Shown in pieces: positions 9,078 to 18,279 of a stretch of 64,000 bases of DNA. The DNA is from Nocardia camponoti (lineage in GTDB: Bacteria; Actinomycetota; Actinomycetes; Mycobacteriales; Mycobacteriaceae). The position numbers and the translations under genes are program-made. The stretch spans positions 868,001-932,000 of the forward strand of contig NZ_BMMW01000002.1 in NCBI RefSeq assembly GCF_014646135.1. The letters run 5' to 3'. The notes beneath the pieces are model-generated. The model had not been told where the DNA came from and did no database searches. It worked only from the letters and a program-made list of their open reading frames with translations. The number at the start of each line of letters is the position of its first letter. Positions within the stretch are counted from its first letter, which is position 1.

Positions 9078-10439
9078 TTACGCCAGTTCCGCCCGAGTGT
9101 GCGGCTCGGTCGAAGCCGAAGTCGCACCCGCACCAAACCACGTCGCGTAGAACAAAGCGGCGAAGCCTGTCACAGCGCCCAACAGCAGCAAGCCCGCAAG
9201 GACCGGGTACTGGGCCATCGGCATCGCCAAATAGCGGTACGACGCCAGCAATGCCACGAATAAACCCGCGCCCAAGCCGACCACCCGCACGCGCGCAGCG
9301 CCCCAACCAAGTTCCGGGGCGCGCAATGCCGACTCAACCGTCATGCACAAAACCGCGCCCGCGATCAGGTCGACCCCGTAGTGGTAACCAAAGCCGAGGG
9401 TGGCCGACAACGTCGCTACCAGCCAAAATGTCCCGCCCCAACGCAGCAAGAGCGGTGCTGGCGAGCCGTCGACGTCCCGGCGCGTGTGGATGAAAACGGC
9501 GAGCGCCCATGCGGTGTGCATCGACGGCATGCAGTTGCGTGGCGTGAAACCGTCGAACAGAAGTGAACCCGGCGACGCGTCGATCGGCGGCACAACCGAC
9601 GGCCAATAGTCGCCAACAGCAAAACCGTGCCCGTCAACCCCGTACGCGAACATCGGCCCGACGACCGGGAAAATCACGTAGCAAAGCGGCCCAACAAGGC
9701 CAAGCACGAGGAACGTTCGCACCAAATAATGGGTCGGCCAAACTCCGGTCGGCACCACCCGACGCAACTGCCACACCGCGACAACAATCGCCGCGACGGG
9801 CAGTTCGATGTAAACCCAGTGCAGCACCGCGTACACCTCGGGCCCAAGGACATCGAGCAGTCGACCCATCTGCCACGACGGTTCGCCAAGCGCGTGGTCG
9901 GCGAGCGCGAGGTACTCGTCGAAAACGCGAGGCCGCGCCGCCGAGCTCACGTGCAACCACACGTCACCGACCTTGGTCGCCAAGATCAGCAGCGCACCCA
10001 ACGCCGCGGCGCGCAGCGCGTTCACCCGCTCGGCCCCGTGCCACCGCAATAGCGCGACAACGACGATCCCGGTGAGCACGATGGTCGGTCCGTTGCCCGC
10101 ACCAAACGGACGACTGTCAAGCACCCGCAACACCGCGAAAATCGCGTCAATCCCGATTGCGGCGCCTAACGCGATCACGCGACGACGAGCCGTGAGCCCA
10201 ACAAGCGCGAGCACGAACCCCGCCCACGGAACCGACATTGACTTAGGCGTGCCGACGTAGTCGCGCCACAGGCTTTCCAGCGGCCCGTCGAAGCGCTGAA
10301 GATCAGCGACAATCTGCAAGCCAACAAGCAGCAACACCGTGCCCGCGACAGCGACGGTGATCAGGAATTTCGACGCGCGCGCACCGCGAACGGGAGGCTC
10401 CCGCTCATCCCGCCCACTGCGCAGTGGTGCCACCAGCAT
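9078..10439 (-). CDS. PAP2-superfamily membrane enzyme (AUR1-like)
   Basis: The 453-residue polytopic protein carries the PAP2 phosphatase/phosphotransferase motifs: RNCMPSMHTAW near residue 305 and GYHYGVDLIAGA near residue 353, with the two expected histidines. Such enzymes remove or transfer lipid phosphate headgroups. The long N-terminal membrane region and the motif spacing resemble AUR1/inositol-phosphotransferase relatives in mycobacteria more than simple phosphatidate phosphatases. It lies 61 bp downstream of the ligase gene on the same strand. Substrate unknown. Confidence 0.8.
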   Translation of the reverse strand: MLVAPLRSGRDEREPPVRGARASKFLITVAVAGTVLLLVGLQIVADLQRFDGPLESLWRDYVGTPKSMSVPWAGFVLALVGLTARRRVIALGAAIGIDAIFAVLRVLDSRPFGAGNGPTIVLTGIVVVALLRWHGAERVNALRAAALGALLILATKVGDVWLHVSSAARPRVFDEYLALADHALGEPSWQMGRLLDVLGPEVYAVLHWVYIELPVAAIVVAVWQLRRVVPTGVWPTHYLVRTFLVLGLVGPLCYVIFPVVGPMFAYGVDGHGFAVGDYWPSVVPPIDASPGSLLFDGFTPRNCMPSMHTAWALAVFIHTRRDVDGSPAPLLLRWGGTFWLVATLSATLGFGYHYGVDLIAGAVLCMTVESALRAPELGWGAARVRVVGLGAGLFVALLASYRYLAMPMAQYPVLAGLLLLGAVTGFAALFYATWFGAGATSASTEPHTRAELA

Positions 10440-10500
10440 TTGACCATCGTAAACGGATGGTTAACGCAAGAAATCTTGGTAGCTGAACAACGCCGTAACG

Positions 10501-11643
10501 TTATTGATCAAGCTCCCGGACGAGAGAATCGACGACGGCGACCAAATCGCCATTGGTTTCGGCGGCAACGCGACGTTGCCGCTGGTAGGAAGCGCCGTGC
10601 CGAGGAATTTCGGCGACGCCAGCCAGTTCGTCGGCGCAGCCAAGCAGCTTCGCTGTCGGCTCCAACTGGTTCAGCAAGCGGTCAAGATCATCGGTGACCA
10701 ATCGCTCATTGCTCTTGTCGTCCGTGATGATGATCGCGTCGAGCCCGTAGCGCGCCGCACGCCACTTGTTCTCCTGCACGTGCCACGGCGGGATCGTCGG
10801 CAGCGTCTCGCCCGCTTCGAGTCGTCGATCAAGGTCGACAACAAGCGAATGAATAAGTGCCGCAACCGAAGCCAGCTCCGCACGCGACGAAAGCCCATCG
10901 CACACGCGAATCTCGATCGTGCCCCACTTAGGCGCGGGGCGAATGTCCCAGTGCATGCCGCCGAGCTGTTCGAAAACGCCCGTCTTGAGTTGGTCGTGCA
11001 CGAATCCTTCGAACTGCGGCCAGTTTTCAAACTGGAACGGCAGCCCGGCGGTCGGCAACTGCTGGAACATCAGTGCCCGGTTGCTCGCGTAACCGGTGTC
11101 GTCGCCCGACCACATCGGCGACGACGCCGAAAGCGCGAGCAGATGCGGATAGGAAAGCAGCAGCGAATTCAGGATCGGAAAGACCTTCTCCGGGTGCGAA
11201 ACTCCCACGTGCACATGCACGCCCCAGATAAGCATCTGCCGACCCCACCACTGGGTTCGTTCGATGAGTTCGTCGTAATGCGGCGACGGCGTGAGCTGCT
11301 GCGACGACCATTGCGCGAACGGGTGCGTGCCCGCGCAAAACAGGTCGACACCAAGCGGGTCGGCAGCGCGACGAACCGCGTCCATCGTGCCGCGCAATTC
11401 GTCGACAGCGCCGCCGACAGTGTCGTGCACACCGGTCACCAATTCGACGGTGTTGCGCAGCAATTCCTTGGTGACCTGCTGCGTTCCGTCGGGCGAACGC
11501 AGGTCGCCAACCGCGTCGAAGACCTCGGCCGCGGTGTTGGAGAGGTCGCGCGTGACCTTGTCGACCAGCGCGACTTCCCACTCAATCCCGATGGTTGGCC
11601 GGGGCGAACCTTTGAAAGGAACCTGAGTACGAGCCTCGGCCAT
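10501..11643 (-). CDS. glutamate-cysteine ligase-like carboxylate-amine ligase (YbdK/GCS2 family)
   Basis: The 380-residue protein matches the GCS2/YbdK family: IGIEWEVALVD near the N-terminus is the acidic metal/ATP site, followed by WGVHVHVGV and GTIEIRVCDG. It is the apparent counterpart of Rv0433. Members ligate an amine to the gamma-carboxylate of glutamate in vitro, but their role in mycothiol-producing bacteria is unclear, and this is not the ergothioneine enzyme EgtA. I chose the ATG at 11643, behind AAGGAAA, over the adjacent GTG at 11646. It starts 18 bp after sodC on the same strand. Confidence 0.88.
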   Translation of the reverse strand: MAEARTQVPFKGSPRPTIGIEWEVALVDKVTRDLSNTAAEVFDAVGDLRSPDGTQQVTKELLRNTVELVTGVHDTVGGAVDELRGTMDAVRRAADPLGVDLFCAGTHPFAQWSSQQLTPSPHYDELIERTQWWGRQMLIWGVHVHVGVSHPEKVFPILNSLLLSYPHLLALSASSPMWSGDDTGYASNRALMFQQLPTAGLPFQFENWPQFEGFVHDQLKTGVFEQLGGMHWDIRPAPKWGTIEIRVCDGLSSRAELASVAALIHSLVVDLDRRLEAGETLPTIPPWHVQENKWRAARYGLDAIIITDDKSNERLVTDDLDRLLNQLEPTAKLLGCADELAGVAEIPRHGASYQRQRRVAAETNGDLVAVVDSLVRELDQ

Positions 11644-11661
11644 CACGAATTTCCTTGTGGC

Positions 11662-12345
11662 TTAACCGATTACGCCGCACGCGACGCGAGCACCCGCGTC
11701 ACCGGTGGTAAGCGACGTTTCGTCGGCGCCGGTGCCACCTTCGCGGGTGTAGCGCGCGGGCACGTTGCCGAAGTTGTCGGCGTCGGCGTGGATGATGATC
11801 GACTTGCCCTTGATCTGGTCGAGGGTCACGGTGTCGGTGTAGGTGACCAGCTTGCCGGTGCCATCAGCGATGACCTGAAGCGAAGTGAGATCGCCGCTGG
11901 CCGGATGCGCGTTGGCAGCGCCGGTCTGCAAATGCCCACCGGCAGAAGCGAAGTCGCCTTCACACTTACCGGTCGTGTGGATGTGCAGGCCGTGGAAGCC
12001 CGGCTTGAGGCCGTGCGCCTCGACGGTGACAACCAGGTGGGTGCCTTCCACGCCGAAGGTGGCAAGACCAATGCTGCCGCCGGTCGAATCCTTGAGCTCG
12101 GCGCGAATGCCCGATGCCGGGTTCGGGCTGGGGGTGGTCGATCCGTGATCGCCGCCGTGGCCCTTGTCGCCGTGGCCGCTATCGCCGCCAGCGGGGGCGG
12201 GCGAACTGGTCCACACCGGCGGGGTGGTGCCCTTAACGTCAGTGGACTCCTGGCTGTTCGAGCAGGCAGCGAGACCGAACACCGCGACCGCCAGCACCGG
12301 AGTGACAGTGCGCCAGGACGGGCGACGGGATGTCGACGTGGCCAT
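11662..12345 (-). CDS. sodC: Cu(/Zn) superoxide dismutase lipoprotein
   Basis: The 227-residue protein has a lipoprotein signal peptide with lipobox LAAC, a His/Gly/Ser-rich linker, and a SodC domain with copper-site sequences HGLHIH and IIIHADADNF. It would detoxify superoxide outside the membrane. The zinc loop is short: GGHLQTGAANAHPASGDL lacks the usual spacing of the zinc ligands. The M. tuberculosis homologue Rv0432 is known to be active with copper and no zinc, and this sequence fits that type. The ATG at 12345 follows AAGGAG at 8 bp; the adjacent TTG was rejected. Confidence 0.93.
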   Translation of the reverse strand: MATSTSRRPSWRTVTPVLAVAVFGLAACSNSQESTDVKGTTPPVWTSSPAPAGGDSGHGDKGHGGDHGSTTPSPNPASGIRAELKDSTGGSIGLATFGVEGTHLVVTVEAHGLKPGFHGLHIHTTGKCEGDFASAGGHLQTGAANAHPASGDLTSLQVIADGTGKLVTYTDTVTLDQIKGKSIIIHADADNFGNVPARYTREGGTGADETSLTTGDAGARVACGVIG

Positions 12346-12454
12346 CAAGGAAGCTCCTTTACGAAGGGCAGTACCGCTGTGTTACCGCTGTGATCTTGCC
12401 ATAGCGAGTTCAAGGGGTTCGGCACCGACTACTCAACGTCGTAGTTGGGTGGAG

Positions 12455-13012
12455 TCACTTGCCCGTAAGTACGACGACAACCCCGGTAGACGCGTCGCCA
12501 TTCTTGGGCGCGGCAACGCCACCGATCTGACTTGCGATCGCGGTCGCCGCGGCCTTCTCGCCTGCGCCGGAACCGTAAAACACCGTGGTAGTCGTGAGGT
12601 TTTCGCCGTTGTAGTTGCCCGTTGTGACATTCGACCAACCGTTGCCGGTGAGTTCGGCCGCGGTGCGGGCGGCGAGGCCCATCACGAGACTGTTGTTGAG
12701 CACGCGCACCGGGACGCTCTGGTCGACACCGGAAGCGGTGGTCGGCGCGGCAGCGGAAGTGGTTGTGGTTGCCGTCGTGGTCGTCGGGGTAGCGGTTGTC
12801 GTGGTCGACGGCTGCGTAGTTGACGGAGTGGTCGGCGCAGCCTGAGTCGTCGAACTCGCCGCGGTCGACTCGCCTTCCGCCGACGTAGCACTCGCGTCGG
12901 AATTCGACAGCGACATCGCGCCCAGCCCAGCGAACACGATGGCCAGCGCGATCAACACCATCGCGAGGGCGCGCAGCGGCGGACCGCCCGGGGTTGGATT
13001 CGGGTTGCTCAC
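12455..13012 (-). CDS. LytR_C-domain membrane-anchored protein (Rv0431/VirR-like)
   Basis: The 185-residue protein has a short cytoplasmic N-terminus, one membrane helix (about residues 14-34), a Ser/Thr/Ala/Pro-rich linker (about 35-95) and a C-terminal LytR_C domain with VRVLNNSLVMGLAARTAAEL. It corresponds by order and architecture to Rv0431, called VirR in M. tuberculosis, which affects vesicle release and cell-envelope integrity. The start is a GTG at 13012. It sits between the DUF3263 gene and sodC, all on the minus strand. Confidence 0.85.
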   Translation of the reverse strand: MSNPNPTPGGPPLRALAMVLIALAIVFAGLGAMSLSNSDASATSAEGESTAASSTTQAAPTTPSTTQPSTTTTATPTTTTATTTTSAAAPTTASGVDQSVPVRVLNNSLVMGLAARTAAELTGNGWSNVTTGNYNGENLTTTTVFYGSGAGEKAAATAIASQIGGVAAPKNGDASTGVVVVLTGK

Positions 13013-13054
13013 GCGGGCAACCCTAGTCGCATCGTGGCGAAGATGGCCGTCATG

Positions 13055-13372
13055 TCAGACCTGAAATCCGAGTCGACGTGCAGCGCGCGCCTTCTGCCTG
13101 CTTGCCCGCAGGCGACGTAACCGCTTGACCAGCATCGGGTCGGCGGCGAGGGCGGCTTCGGAGTCGACGATGGTGTTGAGCACCTGGTAGTAGCGCGTTG
13201 CCGACATCGCGAACAGTTCGCGGATGGCATCTTCTTTGGCGCCCGCGTATTTCCACCATTTGCGCTCGAAGTCGAGGATCTCAAGTTCGCGCCTGCTCAG
13301 CCCGGTTTCACCATCAGGGCTGGCCTGCTGGGCTTCTGTACTGGGGATGTCGCGAGCAGCTGCGCCGTCCAT
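13055..13372 (-). CDS. DUF3263 small helical protein (Rv0430-like)
   Basis: The 105-residue protein contains the DUF3263 core LSRRELEILDFERKWWKYAGAKE followed by AIRELFAMSATRYYQVLN, which resembles a small helix-turn-helix. The family has no assigned function but is conserved next to the Rv0431-like gene and sodC. The start at 13372 has GGGAG five bases upstream; a longer frame to 13699 runs into the divergent def gene and was rejected. The C-terminal end is strongly basic, which fits nucleic acid binding. Confidence 0.85.
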   Translation of the reverse strand: MDGAAARDIPSTEAQQASPDGETGLSRRELEILDFERKWWKYAGAKEDAIRELFAMSATRYYQVLNTIVDSEAALAADPMLVKRLRRLRASRQKARAARRLGFQV

Positions 13373-13483
13373 CTTGCTCCCTCTTGAACGTCGGGATGCC
13401 ATTGAACCACGGCCCACCGACATGGCACGACCGAAGGCCCGGCGTGTGGTCCGGCGTGTTCGAGCGACCGATAACATCGGCGT

Positions 13484-14074
13484 ATGGCAATTCTCCCCAT
13501 CGTGATCGTCGGCGACCCCGTTCTGCACAATGCGACCGCGCCGGTCACGGAGTCGCCCGCCGAACTGGCCGAATTTATCGCCGACATGTTCGACACGCTC
13601 GCCGAGTCGAAGGGTGTTGGGCTGGCCGCCAACCAGGTTGGCGTTGGCAAGCGGCTTTTCGTTTACGACTGCCCCGACGTCGACGAGAGCGGCAACCAAA
13701 TCCGTCGCAAGGGTGTGGTTGTCAACCCTGTACTAGAAACCTCGGAGATTCCCGAGACCATGCCCGACCCCGATGAGGACGAAGAGGGCTGCCTTTCGGT
13801 GCCGGGCGAGCAGTTCCCGACCGGTCGCGCCGACTGGGCCCGCGTCACTGGCACCGACGAGAATGGTGAACCGGTTGTTCTCGAAGGTCGCGATTTCTTC
13901 GCGCGCATGTTGCAGCACGAGGTCGGTCACCTTGACGGGTTCCTCTACGTCGACGTGCTGATCGGTCGCAACGCGAGGGCCGCGAAGAAGGCAATCAAAC
14001 GAAATGGCTGGGGCACACCAGGTTTGAGCTGGATCCCCGGCACTGTTCCTGATCCGTTCGGCCACGACGACTGA
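13484..14074 (+). CDS. def: peptide deformylase
   Basis: The 196-residue enzyme removes the formyl group from new proteins. All three catalytic motifs are visible: GVGLAANQ (residues 44-51), EGCLS with metal ligand C103, and QHEVGHLDG with H145, E146 and H149. The gene is divergent from the DUF3263 gene across a 111-bp promoter region. Its stop shares one base with the GNAT start, so the two are likely translated from one mRNA, as with Rv0429c-Rv0428c. Confidence 0.96.
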   Translation: MAILPIVIVGDPVLHNATAPVTESPAELAEFIADMFDTLAESKGVGLAANQVGVGKRLFVYDCPDVDESGNQIRRKGVVVNPVLETSEIPETMPDPDEDEEGCLSVPGEQFPTGRADWARVTGTDENGEPVVLEGRDFFARMLQHEVGHLDGFLYVDVLIGRNARAAKKAIKRNGWGTPGLSWIPGTVPDPFGHDD

Positions 14075-15033
14075 TGGTCGATATTGGCAAGCGCGTCGTA
14101 CTGCGATACGAACTACCTCCGGGTAGTCCACAGCCGCTCACAGATGTGATTGGCGAACTGGTTTCGTTGACGCCGGTCTCGGTGCGCACGCCCGACGGCG
14201 CGGTGGTGACCGTTGAACCCGACCGTGTCGTCGCACTGAAAGCCGTGGGGCCCAGGCCGATTCGCATCGGCGAGATTCGTTCGCTTGAAGCGGCGGCCGC
14301 CGCGGCATGGCCGGGACTCGACCAACTCTGGCTTGACGGCTGGCTCGCTCGCGTTGGCAACGGCTATACCGGACGCGCGAATTCGGCTGTCCCGCTTGGT
14401 GATTCCGGCGCGCCCGCCGCGCTTTCGGCCGAGACAATGGAACGCATCGCAGGCTGGTACGCCGAGCGCGGCCAACCGCTTTTGCTTCAACTTCCCGACC
14501 GACTCGCGCCGGTGCCGACCGGCTGGAACACTTGGAGCGAAACGGCGGTGCTCGGCCTCGACATCGCGAATTTCGTGCTCCCGCAAGGTCCTTCGATGGT
14601 TCGGTTCGCTGAAACACCCGATGATGGGTGGCTCGCCGTGCATCAGTATCGCGGGGAAATTCCGACCGAACCCGCGCCGCGCGTGCCCGATCGGGCGGTA
14701 CTCACGGCGATTGGTCCCGCTGGCGACGGGGTGCTCGGCTTCGCGACGCTCGGCCTGCCTGACCCACTCGCGATCGGCCGCGCGGCGGTGACCACCGCGC
14801 CTGACGGGCGGCGCTGGGTCGGCCTCACGTGCGTTGCCGTCGCGGAACCGCATCGCGGGCACGGCCTCGGCTCGCTCGTGTGTGCCGAAATGATTCGCTG
14901 GGGTGCCGAACGCGGCGCGACGCACGCGTATGTGCAGGTTGAAGTCGGTAATGCGGGTGCGCTCGCCCTTTACCGCGACCTCGGTTTCCTCGACCACCAC
15001 ACCTACCGCTACGCGGCGCCCGCCGGTAGTTAG
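14074..15033 (+). CDS. GNAT-family N-acetyltransferase (Rv0428c-like)
   Basis: The 319-residue protein has an N-terminal SH3-like segment (about residues 1-60) and a C-terminal GNAT fold with the acetyl-CoA loop VAEPHRGHGLGSLVCAEM and the typical end-strand segment GNAGALALYRDLGF. The acceptor substrate is unknown. It directly follows def and precedes xthA by 11 bp, conserving the M. tuberculosis order. Confidence 0.9.
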   Translation: MVDIGKRVVLRYELPPGSPQPLTDVIGELVSLTPVSVRTPDGAVVTVEPDRVVALKAVGPRPIRIGEIRSLEAAAAAAWPGLDQLWLDGWLARVGNGYTGRANSAVPLGDSGAPAALSAETMERIAGWYAERGQPLLLQLPDRLAPVPTGWNTWSETAVLGLDIANFVLPQGPSMVRFAETPDDGWLAVHQYRGEIPTEPAPRVPDRAVLTAIGPAGDGVLGFATLGLPDPLAIGRAAVTTAPDGRRWVGLTCVAVAEPHRGHGLGSLVCAEMIRWGAERGATHAYVQVEVGNAGALALYRDLGFLDHHTYRYAAPAGS

Positions 15034-15044
15034 AAAGGATCCAA

Positions 15045-15878
15045 GTGCGCCTTGCCACCTGGAACGTGAATTCCATTCGTTCCCGCGTTGATCGTGCGAT
15101 CGCGTTTCTCGACCGGCACGACATCGACGTACTCGCGTTGCAGGAAACCAAGTGTCGCGATGACCAATTCCCGTTTGAAGCGTTCGAAGCGGCGGGGTAC
15201 GAGGTTGCGCATTTCGGCCTAAATCAGTGGAACGGGGTGGCGATCGCGTCGCGAGTTGGGCTCGACGATGTGGAAATCGCCTTTCCCGACCAGCCCGGAT
15301 TCGACAAGAACGCGGGCGATTCGCTCATCGCCTCGCCGGTCGTTGAAGCCCGCGCGATAGGCGCGACCTGCGGCGATGTTCGGGTGTGGAGTTTGTACGT
15401 GCCCAACGGACGCTCGCTCGACGACCCGCATTACGAATACAAACTCGACTGGCTCGACACTTTGCGCGGCAAAGCCCAAGGCTGGCTCGCTGACGATCCC
15501 GCCGCGAAAATCGCGCTCGTCGGCGACTGGAATATCGCGCCGACTGACGACGACGTGTGGAATCCGGCACTGTTCGTCGGCAAAACGCATGTTTCGGCGA
15601 AGGAACGCGCGGCATTCGAATCATTTATCGACGCCGGCTTCGCTGACGTGATGCGTCCGTTCGCCCCTGGTCCCGGCGTTTACACCTACTGGGACTACAC
15701 GCAATTGCGGTTCCCCCGTAAAGAAGGCATGCGCATCGACTATATCCTCGCGTCGCCCGCACTTGCGAAATTGACCGTCGACGCGTCCGTCGATCGCGAC
15801 GAACGCAAGGGTAAAGGCGCGAGCGACCACGCGCCCGTGATCGCCGAATTCGCTGGTCAGCCGACTATCGGGGCGTAA
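15045..15878 (+). CDS. xthA: exodeoxyribonuclease III / AP endonuclease
   Basis: The 277-residue enzyme belongs to the exonuclease III family and cuts DNA at abasic sites in base-excision repair. Active-site stretches are LQETK (metal-binding Glu), GDWNIAP, GMRIDYILAS and the terminal SDHAPV with the catalytic histidine. The start is a GTG at 15045 behind AAAGGA. It closes the def-GNAT-xthA operon; hmgA begins only 11 bp later and may share the transcript. Confidence 0.95.
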   Translation: MRLATWNVNSIRSRVDRAIAFLDRHDIDVLALQETKCRDDQFPFEAFEAAGYEVAHFGLNQWNGVAIASRVGLDDVEIAFPDQPGFDKNAGDSLIASPVVEARAIGATCGDVRVWSLYVPNGRSLDDPHYEYKLDWLDTLRGKAQGWLADDPAAKIALVGDWNIAPTDDDVWNPALFVGKTHVSAKERAAFESFIDAGFADVMRPFAPGPGVYTYWDYTQLRFPRKEGMRIDYILASPALAKLTVDASVDRDERKGKGASDHAPVIAEFAGQPTIGA

Positions 15879-15889
15879 AATGGCCGGTT

Positions 15890-17059
15890 ATGGCGTTCTA
15901 TCGGCAGATCGGCGCGGTTCCGCCTAAACGGCACACGCAGCATCGCGACGCCTCGGGTGCCCTCTATTACGAGGAGTTGATGGGCGAGGAGGGCTTTTCC
16001 GGCGCTTCCTCGCTGCTGTATCACCGTGGGTTGCCGCCGGCGATTCTCGGTTCGACGGTGTGGGACCTTGGTGATCAGTCGACGGTGCCGAATCATCCAC
16101 TGCGCCACCGCCATTTGCGCTTGCCACTGCTGTTTCCCGACGAGGTGTCCGCGGATGTGGTGACCGGCCGCAGGCTGTTGCTCGCGAATGCCGATGTGCG
16201 AATTTCGTACGTGGTTGCTAACACAAGCTCGCCGTTATATCGCAATGGAATTGGCGACGAACTCATCTATATCGAGTCGGGTAGTGGCACCGTTGAGACG
16301 GTTTTCGGAAGTCTCGCTGTCGGTCAGGGCGACCAGGTGATTATTCCGCGAGCAACGACGCATCGGTGGACCGGCGAACTCAAGGCCTACGTGATCGAGT
16401 CGTCGGGCCATATCGCACCGCCCAAACGGTACCTCTCGAAATACGGGCAGTTACTTGAGAATTCGCCGTATTGCGAGCGCGACTTGCGTGGGCCTACTGA
16501 ACCGTTGCTGGTTGACGGCACCGAGGTTGACGTGCTGGTCAAGCATCGGTCGGGCGGGGAATTACTTGGTACTCGGCTCACGTACGCGACGCATCCGTTT
16601 GACGTAGTCGGCTGGGACGGGTGCGTTTATCCCTACATTCTCAATATCAGCGACTTCGAGCCGATCACCGGGCGCGTGCATCAGCCACCGCCGGTTCATC
16701 AGGCGTTCGAAAGCACGAATTTCGTTGTCTGCGACTTTGTTCCGCGCAAAGTCGACTACCACCCGCTGTCGATTCCGGTTCCCTATTACCACTCGAATGT
16801 GGATTCCGAGGAGATCATGTTTTATGCGGGCGGGAATTACGAAGCGCGACGAGGGTCGGGCATTGAGCAGGCGTCGGTTTCGGTGCATCCAGGCGGGTAC
16901 GCGCACGGTCCCCAGCCAGGGGCATACGAGCGCAGCATCGGGGCCGAGTTCTTTGACGAGCTCGCGGTGATGGTCGATACGTTCCGACCGTTGCAACTCG
17001 GCGAAGGGGCGCTGGCCTGCGAAGATCCCGCGTACGCGTTCACGTGGGTGCGGCGGTGA
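15890..17059 (+). CDS. hmgA: homogentisate 1,2-dioxygenase
   Basis: The 389-residue protein matches the homogentisate dioxygenase family, which opens the ring of homogentisate in phenylalanine/tyrosine breakdown to give maleylacetoacetate. Near the C-terminus are the Fe(II) ligands: the histidine of YYHSNVDSEE with a glutamate six residues later, and the histidine in GGYAHGPQPG. It is followed by the fumarylacetoacetase gene in overlapping arrangement. No hydroxyphenylpyruvate dioxygenase or maleylacetoacetate isomerase is visible in the window. Confidence 0.94.
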   Translation: MAFYRQIGAVPPKRHTQHRDASGALYYEELMGEEGFSGASSLLYHRGLPPAILGSTVWDLGDQSTVPNHPLRHRHLRLPLLFPDEVSADVVTGRRLLLANADVRISYVVANTSSPLYRNGIGDELIYIESGSGTVETVFGSLAVGQGDQVIIPRATTHRWTGELKAYVIESSGHIAPPKRYLSKYGQLLENSPYCERDLRGPTEPLLVDGTEVDVLVKHRSGGELLGTRLTYATHPFDVVGWDGCVYPYILNISDFEPITGRVHQPPPVHQAFESTNFVVCDFVPRKVDYHPLSIPVPYYHSNVDSEEIMFYAGGNYEARRGSGIEQASVSVHPGGYAHGPQPGAYERSIGAEFFDELAVMVDTFRPLQLGEGALACEDPAYAFTWVRR

Positions 17060-18192
17060 ACCTTTACGGGCTGGAGAACATGCCGTACGGGGTGTTTCGG
17101 CCAGTGAACGGGGCGTGGCGCGTGGGAGTTCGCTTGGGCGACAACGTGCTTGACGTTTACGAGCTGCTTGGCGACCCCGTGTTCGCGACGCGCAATCTGA
17201 ACGCGTTCCTTGCCCAGGGGCCGCGCAAGTGGGCGGACGTGCGCGCACGGATCCGCGAGTTCGCGGAAACCGAGTTACCCGCTGGCTCAGTGCATTCGAT
17301 CGACAAGGTTGAGCTGAAACTGCCTGTCGCCGTTGGGGATTACGTCGACTTCTACGCGAGTATCGATCACGCGACCAACCTCGGGCGACTGTTCCGCCCC
17401 GGGTCCGAGCCACTGCTGCCGAACTGGCGACACCTGCCCGTCGGATACCACGGGCGCGCGGGCACGATCGTTGTCTCGGGCACGCCCGTCGCGCGACCAT
17501 CCGGGCAGCGACTGGTCGACGGGACGCCGGAGTTCGGCCCGAGTCAGCGACTCGATATCGAGGCTGAGCTTGGCTTCATTGTTGGCAGCGGTGCGCGGGG
17601 CCCGGTGGCCGTCGATGAGTTCCGTGAGCGGGTGTTCGGGGTCGCGCTGGTGAACGACTGGTCAGCGCGCGACATTCAAGCATGGGAGTATCAGCCGCTT
17701 GGGCCCTTCCTCGGAAAGTCTTTCGCCACTTCGGTTTCCGCGTGGGTCACGCCCCTTGCAGCGCTGGAAGACGCGGTGATCCCGCTCCCGCCGCAAGATC
17801 CTGAACCACTCCCCTACCTGCGCGGCAGCCAGAATTTCGGGCTGAACATTTCGCTTGAAGTGACGTGGAACGGTGAGACGGTGAGTTGGCCGCCGTACGG
17901 GCGGATGTACTGGTCACCGGCGCAAATGCTGGCGCATATGACGGCCAATGGGGCGTCGGTCCGGCCGGGTGACCTGTTCGCGTCGGGAACGATTTCGGGG
18001 CCAACGCGCGATGAACGCGGGTCGTTCATCGAATTGTCTTGCGGTGGAAGCGAACCCGTCAATGTCGCGGGAGATTCGCGCACCTTTTTGCTTGACGGCG
18101 ACACTGTCACGATTACCGCTACCGCACCGGGCACGGCAGGGCGGCCGATCGGCTTGGGTGAAGTGACGGGCAGCATCGTCGCGGCCCGCTGA
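17056..18192 (+). CDS. fahA: fumarylacetoacetase
   Basis: The 378-residue enzyme hydrolyses fumarylacetoacetate to fumarate and acetoacetate. It has a short N-terminal beta domain (NMPYGVFRP...) and the catalytic FAH domain with metal/active-site residues in DFYASIDHATN, DIEAELGFIVG and VNDWSARDIQAWEY. I chose the GTG at 17056, which overlaps the hmgA stop by 4 bp; a GTG at 17044 would add four residues. With hmgA it forms the lower half of the homogentisate pathway. Confidence 0.93.
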   Translation: MNLYGLENMPYGVFRPVNGAWRVGVRLGDNVLDVYELLGDPVFATRNLNAFLAQGPRKWADVRARIREFAETELPAGSVHSIDKVELKLPVAVGDYVDFYASIDHATNLGRLFRPGSEPLLPNWRHLPVGYHGRAGTIVVSGTPVARPSGQRLVDGTPEFGPSQRLDIEAELGFIVGSGARGPVAVDEFRERVFGVALVNDWSARDIQAWEYQPLGPFLGKSFATSVSAWVTPLAALEDAVIPLPPQDPEPLPYLRGSQNFGLNISLEVTWNGETVSWPPYGRMYWSPAQMLAHMTANGASVRPGDLFASGTISGPTRDERGSFIELSCGGSEPVNVAGDSRTFLLDGDTVTITATAPGTAGRPIGLGEVTGSIVAAR

Positions 18193-18240
18193 CCTCCACC
18201 CAGGGGCGGAGATTATGGCAGAACCGGGTCCAACTTGAGG

Positions 18241-18272
18241 CGGTATCGAACCAACCATAGCGCCCGATACCG
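18241..18272. promoter_or_regulatory. inverted repeat upstream of the first MMPL gene
   Basis: Perfect 8-bp arms CGGTATCG and CGATACCG, 16 bp apart, lie just before the MMPL start at 18280. The site could be a repressor operator or a translational hairpin. There is no regulator gene next to it, so the ligand and protein are unknown. Confidence 0.4.
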
Positions 18273-18279
18273 TTAGCCC

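Noticed and set aside
12346..12348. TTG start for sodC
   Set aside because: The next codon is ATG with AAGGAG at good spacing.
10504..12393. 629-residue open frame antisense to the ligase and sodC genes
   Set aside because: Antisense to recognised enzymes, low-complexity composition, no motif.
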